Assembly (NCBI GenBank): GCA_013694745.1
Contig: JACDBU010000176.1
Location: 1-33,216, forward strand
Direction of reading: 5' to 3'
Source of the DNA: Chitinophagaceae bacterium
GTDB taxonomy: Bacteria > Bacteroidota > Bacteroidia > Chitinophagales > Chitinophagaceae
DNA length: 33,216 nt
Shown: positions 9,230-17,999 of the stretch, piece by piece
Position numbering within the stretch: the first letter of the stretch is position 1
Layout: the number at the start of each line of letters is the position of its first letter
Notes under the pieces: model-generated
The model's input: the letters and a program-made list of their open reading frames with translations, nothing else
Databases searched by the model: none
Told to the model about the DNA's origin: nothing
Made by a program: the position numbers and the translations under genes

Positions 9230-9946
9230 ATGAAAATTTTATTTGCAGCATTTTTTTCTGTTATCATTTTAATTTCATGTAATGGCATTAACGGCGGAAT
9301 TCATGGGAGCGGAAATATTAAAACGGAACAAAGGAATGTTGGCGATTTCAACGGGGTTCTGGTGAGCAGCTCAATAGATGTTGAAGTAGTACAGGGCGAC
9401 CATGCAAGTGTTGAAATATCTGCTGATGACAATGTATTGCGCTACATAATTGTTGACATTAATAATGGGATGCTTGATATAAGGCAGAAGGATAATACTT
9501 CCTTCAACGATACACACATTTCGGCAAAGGTCACTGCACCGGTTATAAATAAACTTTATGTAGAGGGATCAGGCAACCTTACTGTAAATAATATTTTAAA
9601 AGATGCCAGCCAGATCGAAATAAAACTACAGGGATCCGGCGACATAGATGCAACTGTAAATGCACCCCTCATTAAAATTACCAGTGATGGCTCAGGGAAT
9701 ATAACGTTAAAAGGCAAAACCCAAACCCTCGATGCACAATCTTCAGGCAGTGGCGATCTCAAATGCGCGGATCTTTTAAGTGAGAATACAATGATAACAT
9801 CAAATGGCAGTGGAAATTCGAACGTTTATTCAAGTGTATCAATCAAAGCGAAAACCAATGGCAGCGGTGATATTAATTATAGTGGCAAACCGAAATCCAC
9901 ACAAATTGAAAAAAATGGCAGCGGTTCTATTGAAGCCGGAAATTAA
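9230..9946 (+). CDS. DUF2807 (head GIN domain) lipoprotein
   Basis: Exported lipoprotein of about 238 residues. ATG 9230 opens a lipoprotein signal peptide with lipobox LISC. The body matches the DUF2807/GIN-domain pattern: an early FNGVLVSSSIDVEVVQG strand, then a series of GSG turns repeated seven times at 18-22-residue intervals. This is the signature of a right-handed single-stranded beta-helix with one GSG corner per coil. Such proteins are abundant in the Bacteroidota envelope, but their ligand is generally unknown. The gene diverges from guaA and converges on the T9SS nuclease-like gene, with a bidirectional terminator between. An upstream extension of the open frame overlaps guaA and is rejected. 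Confidence 0.85.
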   Translation: MKILFAAFFSVIILISCNGINGGIHGSGNIKTEQRNVGDFNGVLVSSSIDVEVVQGDHASVEISADDNVLRYIIVDINNGMLDIRQKDNTSFNDTHISAKVTAPVINKLYVEGSGNLTVNNILKDASQIEIKLQGSGDIDATVNAPLIKITSDGSGNITLKGKTQTLDAQSSGSGDLKCADLLSENTMITSNGSGNSNVYSSVSIKAKTNGSGDINYSGKPKSTQIEKNGSGSIEAGN

Positions 9947-10010
9947 ATTATACGAACTCCCAAAATCAGACGAACTCCGTCCTATAATTTATAAAAGATT
10001 TTAAGCAGAA

Positions 10011-10047
10011 AAAAAATAGCCGGTACCATAGTACCCGGCTATTTTTA
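10011..10047. terminator. Bidirectional intrinsic terminator
   Basis: Stem AAAAATAGCCGG (10012-10023) pairs with CCGGCTATTTTT (10035-10046), with further GTAC pairing towards the loop. A-rich on one side and T-rich on the other, it can terminate both the lipoprotein gene and the convergent secreted-protein gene. Confidence 0.85.
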
Positions 10048-10075
10048 TATCCAGGAAAATCTCCGGTATTTAATT

Positions 10076-13000
10076 TTATTGTATAAGAAATTTCTGTGTA
10101 TTAAAAATATTATCACCAATCACTTTTACAAAATAGGTTCCTGCACTAAATTTTCTAATATCTATTTTAATTAAATTTTCATTTGTTGTAAACTGGCTGA
10201 TAATTTTTCCACTTACATCCTGTAGTTGAATTATTACCGGGGTATTATTACTTTTTGTAAGCACAATATGAAGGAAATCCTTTGCCGGATTTGGAAAAAT
10301 AATCACGGATGCCTTTGTACCAAAAGAAACATTTCTGATTTCAGAATAAGCAAACTTATTATCGACATCAACTTGTTTTAAGCGATAATAATTAATTCCG
10401 CTTAAAGGGAAATTATCAGTTACAGTGTACGCGTTCCCGTTAGTATTAGTGCCTGCGCTAACGGTTGCAAATGATTGCCAATAATTGCCATCCGCTGATC
10501 TTTCTACAATAAAATATTTAGTGTTGATTTCGTTACTGGTTTTCCAATTTAAATTCACTTTCTCCCCGTTTTTTTGTGCAGTAAATGACAGCAGTTTTAC
10601 AGGAAGTACCGAAAGATCAAAAGCATAACGGGTAAAAACAGGATAATGGTCTGTAGTGGTTGTTCCGTAAGATGGAATGAGTGCTGCCTGGTCAGTTAAA
10701 ATACTGGCGGTATTGCTTAAATAATATGGTGCCATCTCATTGGATAAATATACATGATCAATTACATCACTATACTTTACAGTGGAGGCTTTTCCTGCCA
10801 AACTCAATGCCAGCGTAGGGGAGAAGAAGTTTATATTGTCGGCCGTAAATGAAGAATAGGATGTGATCTTCGGTACAATTCCGTCAGTAATTGTTGAATC
10901 CAGGTCGTCATTAAAATCTCCAAGGATTATGATATTGTCGTTTGGATATGTTGTATTCAGGTAATTGTGCAGGTCAGTTGCGCCGCTTTTTCTCCTGTTA
11001 TAAGATGTTATTGTTGGTGAAGTATTTGCTTTTGCATGTATCAATACAAAATGGATATTTTTTGTAATTCCATTGAGCGTTACATCTGCTGTCATCATGT
11101 AAGGATATCGTCCGCTCGCCCAGTAATTGTAATCCGGGTTGCTGAGATCTGCCGCTGTATTTACGCCAAGCGAAAGTAATGCAGTTGTTGAAATATTTGA
11201 AAAGAGGGATGTCTTATAAATAAATGCTTCTTTCTGCGCATCCGCTAAGGTGCCTGTTGGCGGCGGCGTTTCAAAAGGATTAACATGTGATCCATAATCA
11301 CACAAAACATAAGCATAAGTTCCTGCTCCATACACAGCATTTAAATTGGATACTACATCCTGCAGTTCAGGTTCACTAACCACTTCAACAACTGCATACA
11401 GATCTGCAGCGATATTTTTGGTAATGGTTTCTACATTTGTTTTTTGTAGATTATCATCGGTTGGCCCAAGAGTTGGGCTGCCAAACCATTCCAGGTTCCA
11501 GTTTACAATTTCAAGTGTATTGGCAGGATCAATGGTGCTTCCTTTTACATAAATTTTTGTGATGGCAACTCCTGGCGTATTTACGAGAATCGAATCAGTA
11601 TAATTTTTATTTGACTGGGTAGGTGAAAATTGGATGTATAAAGTTCGCGTTACATTATTTGATGTGGGTTGCGTTAAAGTAAGCGATGAAGTGAAACTTA
11701 CCCCATCACCTGATAAAGTAAATTCCGGTGGTGCGTTAAGGGTAATGTCGCCGGTAATATCATTTCCGGTTATGCTGATCGTTTTTACAACGTTTCCTCC
11801 AACAGCTACATAATTAAATTGAACATCTGCTGTGCTTAACGAAAGTGTTGGCGGCGGTGGAGTTGGTGAATCATCTAATCGGATATCATCCAGTGTCCAC
11901 CTTTGTCCGTCATCATTCGAAGAGGTATATACTAAAGCGAAATAAGTATTGGCAGATTTGTATGCAGATAAATTTATGTTGTTGGAAAGCGTCCACACAT
12001 TGGATGCCTGCGGGGGAAATTTTCCATTCACATCCGCCCATGTATAATTGTTTGGATTGCCATAACCCGGGTAATTTGTTGAAACCTTCAGTTGCAATGG
12101 ATCACCGTTGAATTTATTTATCGAGTAAAAAGAAAGCAATGGAAAGGTTGTGGCAGTCAGGTCAAATGCTGGACTGATAAACCAATCTTCATTCAGCTGG
12201 TTTGTGCCGCTGTAAAAACCATTCATCTCTAATCCATTTGTTGAAGAATTACCAAATGTTGTGGCCTCCCAAACCAACCGCCCCATAACAGAATATTGAG
12301 TAAATCCATCCGAATTAAAAATATTGGGTGATGTGTTGAGAGTATAAGTTGAATTTATAATCCCGGCTATCGGAGTGGCAACTGTTGAGGCTGTGCTGAA
12401 GTTCCACGTGGTATTATTTGCTATTCCTGCAAACTTATTACCGGCAAGGTCGGAGATGATGGAATCAGGGATGGTGATATAATAATTATTTGAAGGCTGA
12501 AGATTTACTCCATAGATCGTTATAGTATTTCCTGCAACTACAACATTGGTATTTGCAGACGTAAAGGTTACATAATCTGTAGTTCCCGTTGTGGAATTGT
12601 TTACGCTTAAAACACCTGTGCTTTTTTTAACCGGCTCACTGAATGTTATGGAAAGAGCAGAATTTGTAACCACATTCAAAGCATCATCGGGGGGTGAAAA
12701 TGAAATTATGGTAGGTGGAGTAATGTCTACAACACCCGATGCAGTTGGTGTTGGAGCGCCGGCAGTAAAATCACTGTTGTTGTTATCCGTATCAAGATGT
12801 GTGGAATTTCGTTGAATTGAATTTGTATTGCTTGGTGGCGGTGCTGCGGCGGTCTCAAAACCATTTGCGGTTGTGCCAAAACCAACTTTATCAATAACTG
12901 GACCGCCCGGATAATTTGTGGCTGGGTTAGCACCAGACTGGGCCACAGTTGTATTGCATAAAATAACTTTTCCGGCAGTGGCACTCAACGAGATTGATCC

Positions 13001-13315
13001 GGTTACATCAGGAATTGGTAACGCTGTGGTACCACCGGCACCCGCTGCTTCCTGTATCAGGAAATATTGCCCGGGTTGAATTATACCTGCCAGGTTGGTC
13101 ACCTGCCAGGTGGTGCCCGTTGCGGAGGCATACTGTACAGACCATCCGGTTAAGTCCTGTGCAGAAGCACCATTATTATAAAGTTCAATAAAATCATTTG
13201 TATAAGTAGAGCCGCTGTTGCCGCCGCCGCCATACACTTCATTTATTACTACCTGAGAAAATGTTGAAAGAGAAAAGCAAAAGGGTAACAAGATAGCCAG
13301 GAATAATTTTTTCAT
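10076..13315 (-). CDS. T9SS-secreted multidomain protein: lamin-tail, Ig-like, adhesin-like and EEP nuclease domains
   Basis: Large secreted protein of about 1079 residues from ATG 13315, which opens a clear signal peptide (MKKLFLAI to TFSQ). Order, approximately: lamin-tail domain 22-145 (INEVYGGGG, DFIELYN); Ig-like Big_5 domain 200-305; jelly-roll 'cleaved adhesin/choice-of-anchor J' region 340-485 ending in WTLDDIRL; another Ig-like stretch 490-600; endonuclease/exonuclease/phosphatase domain 605-905 with NWNLEW, LIHAKA, GDFNDD, SDVIDHVY and TTDHYPVF; a fibronectin-like linker; and a type IX secretion C-terminal sorting domain with FPNPAKD and the terminal GTYFVKV pattern. The EEP catalytic Asn, Asp and His positions all appear present, so an extracellular nuclease or phosphodiesterase is likely. 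A TAAATTTG element lies 17 nt upstream. Confidence 0.88.
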   Translation of the reverse strand: MKKLFLAILLPFCFSLSTFSQVVINEVYGGGGNSGSTYTNDFIELYNNGASAQDLTGWSVQYASATGTTWQVTNLAGIIQPGQYFLIQEAAGAGGTTALPIPDVTGSISLSATAGKVILCNTTVAQSGANPATNYPGGPVIDKVGFGTTANGFETAAAPPPSNTNSIQRNSTHLDTDNNNSDFTAGAPTPTASGVVDITPPTIISFSPPDDALNVVTNSALSITFSEPVKKSTGVLSVNNSTTGTTDYVTFTSANTNVVVAGNTITIYGVNLQPSNNYYITIPDSIISDLAGNKFAGIANNTTWNFSTASTVATPIAGIINSTYTLNTSPNIFNSDGFTQYSVMGRLVWEATTFGNSSTNGLEMNGFYSGTNQLNEDWFISPAFDLTATTFPLLSFYSINKFNGDPLQLKVSTNYPGYGNPNNYTWADVNGKFPPQASNVWTLSNNINLSAYKSANTYFALVYTSSNDDGQRWTLDDIRLDDSPTPPPPTLSLSTADVQFNYVAVGGNVVKTISITGNDITGDITLNAPPEFTLSGDGVSFTSSLTLTQPTSNNVTRTLYIQFSPTQSNKNYTDSILVNTPGVAITKIYVKGSTIDPANTLEIVNWNLEWFGSPTLGPTDDNLQKTNVETITKNIAADLYAVVEVVSEPELQDVVSNLNAVYGAGTYAYVLCDYGSHVNPFETPPPTGTLADAQKEAFIYKTSLFSNISTTALLSLGVNTAADLSNPDYNYWASGRYPYMMTADVTLNGITKNIHFVLIHAKANTSPTITSYNRRKSGATDLHNYLNTTYPNDNIIILGDFNDDLDSTITDGIVPKITSYSSFTADNINFFSPTLALSLAGKASTVKYSDVIDHVYLSNEMAPYYLSNTASILTDQAALIPSYGTTTTDHYPVFTRYAFDLSVLPVKLLSFTAQKNGEKVNLNWKTSNEINTKYFIVERSADGNYWQSFATVSAGTNTNGNAYTVTDNFPLSGINYYRLKQVDVDNKFAYSEIRNVSFGTKASVIIFPNPAKDFLHIVLTKSNNTPVIIQLQDVSGKIISQFTTNENLIKIDIRKFSAGTYFVKVIGDNIFNTQKFLIQ

Positions 13316-13332
13316 ATAATCAGATTTTGAAG

Positions 13333-13340
13333 CAAATTTA
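13333..13340 (-). promoter_or_regulatory. Possible -7 promoter element of the T9SS nuclease-like gene
   Basis: TAAATTTG on the minus strand matches TAnnTTTG and lies 17 nt before the ATG at 13315. No convincing -33 element is seen, so it is tentative. Confidence 0.35.
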
Positions 13341-13454
13341 GGTCGCAAAACAATTGAATTTAATTATCAGTGTGATCATTTTATTAACATTTGTCATAGT
13401 GTCAGAAATGCTAGTATGGCACTCATTTTGAAAGTCCATTGCAAACTACGAAAT

Positions 13455-15368
13455 ATGCAAAAAGGTAATATAAGGGTACAGACAGAAAATATCTTCCCTA
13501 TTATTAAAAAATTTTTATATAGTGATCATGAAATATTTATTCGTGAATTAGTAAGCAATGCAGTTGACGCCACGCAAAAATTGAAAACCCTTTCATCCAT
13601 TGGTGAAGCAAAAGGCGATATGGGGTCGGTTAACATAGAAGTAAGAGTGAATAAGGAAAAAAAGACCCTGACTATTTCAGATAAAGGGGTGGGTATGACG
13701 GCAGAGGAAGTTGATAAGTATATTAACCAGGTAGCTTTTAGTGGCGCAGAAGAATTCCTTGAAAAATATAAAGGAAAGAATGAAGGCAATATTATAGGGC
13801 ACTTTGGCCTGGGCTTTTACTCTTCATTTATGGTAAGTGATAAAGTAGAGATATATACAAAAAGTTTTAGAGAAGATTCGAAAGCCGTAAGATGGGAGTG
13901 TGATGGCAGCCCGGAATATACTTTAGAAGAAACTGAAAAGGAACAGCGGGGTACAGATATCATTCTTTTTATAAATGAAGAAAGCAAAGAGTTTTTGGAG
14001 CCCGACAGAATAAAAAATATCCTTGAAAAATTTTGTAAGTTTTTGCCTGTCCCTATTTTCTTTATCGATGAGGAAAAAAAAGATAAGGAGGAAAAAAAGG
14101 AAGATGAAGATGCAGTTGTGGAAGAACCGAAACAAATAAACAACACCAACCCTGCATGGACTAAAAAGCCGGCAGATCTGACGGCTGAAGATTACGAAAA
14201 TTTTTATAAAGAATTATATCCCTTCGGCGAAAAGCCATTATTCTGGATACACCTCAATGTTGATTATCCCTTTAACCTGACAGGGATATTATATTTTCCG
14301 AAAATAAAACAACGTTTTGAAATTCAAAAAGATAAAATCCAGTTATACAGCAACCAGGTTTTTGTAACCGATGAAGTAAAGGATATTGTGCCGGAATTTT
14401 TAATGTTACTGCACGGGGTCATTGATAGCCCGGATATCCCGCTGAATGTAAGCCGCAGTTATTTACAGGGTGATCCGAATGTAAGGAAGATAAATGCGCA
14501 TATCACTAAAAAAGTTGCCGATAAATTAGAAGAGATTTTCAAAAGCGACCGCAAATCATTTGAAGAAAAGTGGGAGAGTCTTGGGTTGTTCGTTAAGTAT
14601 GGTATGATGACCGATGACAAATTTTTAGAAAAAGCAAACCGCTTTAATATTTATGAAGATGCAGAAGGCGGCAGGTTTTATACCATGGAAGAATACAGGG
14701 CAGCAACCGAAGTGATACAGAAAAATAAAGAAGGAAAACTGGTAATGCTTTACACCACCGACCCGGTGCAGCAAAATAGTTTTATACAGGCGGCCAGGCA
14801 AAAAAATTATATTGTCGTAAAGCTTGAAACCATTGTAGATGCAGCCTTTATAAACAACATGGAAATGAAGTGGAGTGACGTTCAGTTTGTACGCATTGAT
14901 GCCGATATCACTGAGAATCTTATAGACAAAGCAGAACATGCAGACAGCGTGTTGACCAAAGATGAAGAAACAAAGCTTAAAGAATTATTTCATTTAGAAG
15001 TTCCTGAAATGCATGTTACGGTTGAAATAAAAGGACTGAGCCCGGATACGGCACCTGTAATGGCGACCCGCCCTGAATTTATGCGGCGTATGAAAGATAT
15101 GGCAATGAATGGGGGAGGTGGTATGGGAAGTTTTTATGGAAACCTGCCTGAAGAGGTTACCTTAACCGTAAATGGCAATCATCCTGTGTACCAAAATATT
15201 TTAAAAGAAGATGATAAGGAAAAGCAGAAAAAACAAACCCGCAATTTAGCCGACCTGGCATTGCTTTCACAAGGTTTATTAAAAGGTAACGAGCTAACAA
15301 CTTTTATAAACAGGAGTGTTGAAATGATGCAGGGAGAAAAAAAGAGTAAGATCATACTCGAAGTATGA
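13455..15368 (+). CDS. htpG: Molecular chaperone HtpG (Hsp90)
   Basis: Cytosolic ATP-dependent Hsp90 chaperone of about 637 residues from ATG 13455; MQKGNIRVQTENIF is the normal family start, so the upstream 13-codon extension is discarded. GHKL ATPase motifs are visible: ELVSNAVDA, DKGVGMTAEEV and GHFGLGFYSSFMV. A charged linker (EEKKDKEEKKEDED) precedes the middle domain, which carries NVSRSYLQ. The C-terminal dimerisation domain is shortened compared with eukaryotic Hsp90 and lacks MEEVD, as expected of bacteria. It stands alone between two minus-strand genes and ends at a strong terminator. Confidence 0.97.
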   Translation: MQKGNIRVQTENIFPIIKKFLYSDHEIFIRELVSNAVDATQKLKTLSSIGEAKGDMGSVNIEVRVNKEKKTLTISDKGVGMTAEEVDKYINQVAFSGAEEFLEKYKGKNEGNIIGHFGLGFYSSFMVSDKVEIYTKSFREDSKAVRWECDGSPEYTLEETEKEQRGTDIILFINEESKEFLEPDRIKNILEKFCKFLPVPIFFIDEEKKDKEEKKEDEDAVVEEPKQINNTNPAWTKKPADLTAEDYENFYKELYPFGEKPLFWIHLNVDYPFNLTGILYFPKIKQRFEIQKDKIQLYSNQVFVTDEVKDIVPEFLMLLHGVIDSPDIPLNVSRSYLQGDPNVRKINAHITKKVADKLEEIFKSDRKSFEEKWESLGLFVKYGMMTDDKFLEKANRFNIYEDAEGGRFYTMEEYRAATEVIQKNKEGKLVMLYTTDPVQQNSFIQAARQKNYIVVKLETIVDAAFINNMEMKWSDVQFVRIDADITENLIDKAEHADSVLTKDEETKLKELFHLEVPEMHVTVEIKGLSPDTAPVMATRPEFMRRMKDMAMNGGGGMGSFYGNLPEEVTLTVNGNHPVYQNILKEDDKEKQKKQTRNLADLALLSQGLLKGNELTTFINRSVEMMQGEKKSKIILEV

Positions 15369-15397
15369 TTCACTTACATGCTATTAAAAATTTAAAA

Positions 15398-16150
15398 TTA
15401 TTTTTTCGAAAGAGAATTCCGCAGGAATTCTCTTTTTTGTTTTGATATTGGCAGGTGGGTATTATCCTGCAGCAGCAGGTAACCACCTTCTTCTTTCATC
15501 CAGCTTTTGATAAATTTCTTATTAATTATATGAGATTGATGACACCGGACAAAACCATAATCACTCAATAATTCCTCGTATTCATAAATTGGTTTCGACA
15601 CCATTAACTTTTCACCGCTTTCCAGGTAAAATGTTGTGTAATTATTAGAGGATTCACATCGTATTATCTGTTGTGTTGGCACAAACCTCGTTTCCCTGGA
15701 TGTGGGCAGGACGAGACGATGTTCTTCTTTATCCTGTTTTTTTTCTAACAGGCGTATGAGGTTCTCTAACTGGACATTTTGTTTATGATCTGAATTTCTT
15801 TTAACCGCCTTTTGCACAGCGATCTTTAATTCTTCGGTGTTTATCGGTTTTAATAAATAATCGATCGCAGCAAATTTTACGGCCTGTATGCCATATTGAT
15901 CATAGGCTGTTACAAATATTACTTCGAATGAATAATCCTGTAACGATTGCAATAATTCGAAGCCATTTTTACCGGGCATCTGGATATCAAGGAAAACCAG
16001 CTCGGGCTTAAATTGAGTTATCATTATTATTCCTTCATCGGCATTCAACGCAGTAGAAACCACTTTCACTTCCGGGCAATGCAAACGCAACAGTAGTTCA
16101 AGATTCTTAATATTGTTTGGCTCATCATCTATGATAATTGCATTGATCAT
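15398..16150 (-). CDS. LytTR-family response regulator
   Basis: DNA-binding response regulator of 250 residues. The receiver domain has the acidic pair D8/D9, phosphoacceptor D55 (VFLDIQMPGKNGFE) and conserved Lys in DYLLKPINTEE. The C-terminal LytTR domain includes the FVPTQQIIRCESSNNYTTFY and FVRCHQSHIINKKFI segments typical of the fold. It starts 4 nt after the stop of the LytS-type kinase gene, forming a standard cognate pair. Its last codons contain the htpG terminator hairpin. Confidence 0.95.
   Translation of the reverse strand: MINAIIIDDEPNNIKNLELLLRLHCPEVKVVSTALNADEGIIMITQFKPELVFLDIQMPGKNGFELLQSLQDYSFEVIFVTAYDQYGIQAVKFAAIDYLLKPINTEELKIAVQKAVKRNSDHKQNVQLENLIRLLEKKQDKEEHRLVLPTSRETRFVPTQQIIRCESSNNYTTFYLESGEKLMVSKPIYEYEELLSDYGFVRCHQSHIINKKFIKSWMKEEGGYLLLQDNTHLPISKQKREFLRNSLSKK
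15409..15438 (+). terminator. Intrinsic terminator of htpG, inside the convergent LytTR gene
   Basis: Perfect 12-bp stem, AAAGAGAATTCC (15409-15420) with GGAATTCTCTTT (15424-15435), GCA loop, then a T-run through 15438. It lies about 40 nt after the htpG stop and within the last codons of the convergent response regulator gene. Confidence 0.85.
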
Positions 16151-16154
16151 ACGA

Positions 16155-16979
16155 TTACCGGTTTTTGAAAATTAATTGTACTACCGTTTCATCATCTTTA
16201 CGATATATATTTTTAATTATCTCCTGTTCTTTCATCAGGTTATTCAGCAGTTTAATCCTGTCGTCTGTAAGTTTGAGCCCGTATCCATTTTCTTCTGAAA
16301 CATTCCTAAATCCAGGGCCATTGTCTTTTATTTCAACCAGCATATCTGCGCCTCCGAGGTAAAAATAAATTTGAATTACACCTTTTTCCCGTAAGCCTGA
16401 TACGCCGTGTTTAACAGCATTTTCAACAATTGGCTGCAATAATAAGGAAGGGATTTCTGTATCAAATTTATTAATAATACCATCGGTTGTTATTTGGTAG
16501 GAAAATTGAAACCGTAATTGTTCCAGTTTTAAAAATGTATCCAGGATATTTATTTCTTTATCGAGCTTTTGAAACAAGTTATTACTTTGTACTAATGTAT
16601 TTCGCATAAGATCACTAAAGCGCGATAAATATTCATTGGCTGCATTTATTTCATTACTGTTTATCAGGCTTTGAATTGAACTTAACGAATTAAAAATAAA
16701 ATGGGGATTGAGTTGTGATTGTATTGATTTTAGTTTCAAAATTGAAGTCTCGGTTTCCTGTTTTTGCTTTAACAATTGATTTCCCCTTTTTTGCTGATAA
16801 AAATAAAAAGCTGCCAGCATAGATATGAATATACAAGTTGCAAGTAAAATGAGCCTGAAAATTATATTTTGCCACCAGTATGCTTTTACATTGAATATAT
16901 AATGAGTGTTTGCTTCCGGCTGGTATTTAAACCTTACAAAAAAGTCGAAGGTATTCCCTGTTCTTAGGCCAAGATGCAA
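16155..16979 (-). CDS. LytS-type sensor histidine kinase, C-terminal part of a frameshifted gene
   Basis: Kinase half of a membrane sensor kinase. The phosphoacceptor region is QLNPHFIFNSLSSIQ (His93 counted from TTG 16979), followed by an HATPase domain with VENAVKHG and a DNGPGF box. One transmembrane helix lies at residues 39-61. The TTG start is not the real one: the frame stays open to 17141 and reads GDNKIDIQFTGNP and SLWQRIP, the ordinary continuation of the periplasmic Y_Y_Y-like region. That region joins the upstream ORF at the A9 run 17122-17130. Restored, the gene spans 16155-17944 (about 596 residues). Confidence 0.85.
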   Translation of the reverse strand: MHLGLRTGNTFDFFVRFKYQPEANTHYIFNVKAYWWQNIIFRLILLATCIFISMLAAFYFYQQKRGNQLLKQKQETETSILKLKSIQSQLNPHFIFNSLSSIQSLINSNEINAANEYLSRFSDLMRNTLVQSNNLFQKLDKEINILDTFLKLEQLRFQFSYQITTDGIINKFDTEIPSLLLQPIVENAVKHGVSGLREKGVIQIYFYLGGADMLVEIKDNGPGFRNVSEENGYGLKLTDDRIKLLNNLMKEQEIIKNIYRKDDETVVQLIFKNR

Positions 16980-17089
16980 ATTAGTTGATCCTTGCGGGAT
17001 CCTTTGCCATAAAGAATCATGTGCATCAGATCTTTTTGAAAGATATTCAATGGCAGAATAATCAACAGGATTTCCTGTAAATTGTATGT

Positions 17090-17944
17090 CTATTTTATTA
17101 TCACCTGGTTCAAGGTTGAAGTTTTTTTTTGATCCTTGCTGTTACCGGCTAACAGTATCTTATCTGAAGAAGAAATAATTTGCGAAACGGTGGGTGCGAT
17201 TGCTTCTCTTGTAATATTATACCGGTCTATCATCCAGTTATTTTTAGTGCTTTTAATTTCAATCAAAAGTTGGTCATTTACCTTCAAACTTGTATTACAA
17301 ATGATATAACCGTATGCATAACCAAACATTTTTCCGCCATGGAAATCCAAAAATTTTTCGCTGACACGTGATAATTCCCTGGGAAAATATTTTATTGATG
17401 TCCAGTCATACAGCAATATGCCATTGCAGGAAGCTTTTACTGCAACAGCATTTGAAAAAAAATCATCGGCGGGAAGAACTTTCCCCCGGAACACCAATTT
17501 GCCTTCTTCATCTTCTGCAGAAATTGAAGCAGAATCGTGGTGCCTGCCACCCATTAGGAGAAGGTGAGAAAATACTTTAATGCTTATTTGTCCGCCGGCG
17601 ACTTTAATATCGCTAAATGGATTTATGGTAGAGGTATCAGGCATACCTGGAAAAAAATTGTGATATACTGAATCTGTAAGGTGATCATTTTTTACCTGTA
17701 TACTGGTTGAATATCCGGGTACCACATAGCTGCCATCAATAAGATAAACAGGTAATCTTTCATTTAAAAAAACTTCCGGATTTTCTTTTTTAAATTTTTC
17801 AAACTGGAGGCTGTCTGCCAGTTTTTGGGTTGCTGTTAAAGGCAATGTATTGTTGTTATGAATCTTGCCATTTTTTCCCCCTCCCTGGCAAAAAGCAGAA
17901 GCGTAAATCAGGGAGAAGAGGAATAAATGAATAATGACTCTCAT
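17090..17944 (-). CDS. LytS-type sensor kinase, N-terminal periplasmic part of the same frameshifted gene
   Basis: The sensing half. It begins at ATG 17944 with a signal peptide (MRVIIHLFLFSLIYASAFCQ) and continues as a periplasmic region of about 250 residues, including FPGMPDTSTINPFSDIKV and NNWMIDRYNITREAIAP, ending with SSDKILLAGNSKDQ. After the A9 run the frame gives only a short tail (TSTLNQVIIK), which fits a frameshift end and not a natural terminus. A -1 slip, or one extra A in the run, would join it directly to the kinase half. The gene follows the methyltransferase after about 55 nt and precedes the LytTR regulator. Confidence 0.8.
   Translation of the reverse strand: MRVIIHLFLFSLIYASAFCQGGGKNGKIHNNNTLPLTATQKLADSLQFEKFKKENPEVFLNERLPVYLIDGSYVVPGYSTSIQVKNDHLTDSVYHNFFPGMPDTSTINPFSDIKVAGGQISIKVFSHLLLMGGRHHDSASISAEDEEGKLVFRGKVLPADDFFSNAVAVKASCNGILLYDWTSIKYFPRELSRVSEKFLDFHGGKMFGYAYGYIICNTSLKVNDQLLIEIKSTKNNWMIDRYNITREAIAPTVSQIISSSDKILLAGNSKDQKKTSTLNQVIIK
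17122..17130 (-). repeat. A9 homopolymer at the kinase frame junction
   Basis: Nine T on the plus strand (A9 on the coding strand) at the exact point where the two halves of the sensor kinase change frame. It is a likely site for polymerase slippage, replication slippage or a sequencing indel. Confidence 0.85.
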
Positions 17945-17999
17945 AATTTTTAAACAAACATCGCCGGTTTGATTTTATATTTTGTAGCCTGATGTGAAT

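Noticed and set aside
12727-12984. Open frames inside the T9SS protein gene on both strands
   Set aside because: Shadows of a Thr/Pro/Ala-rich coding region.
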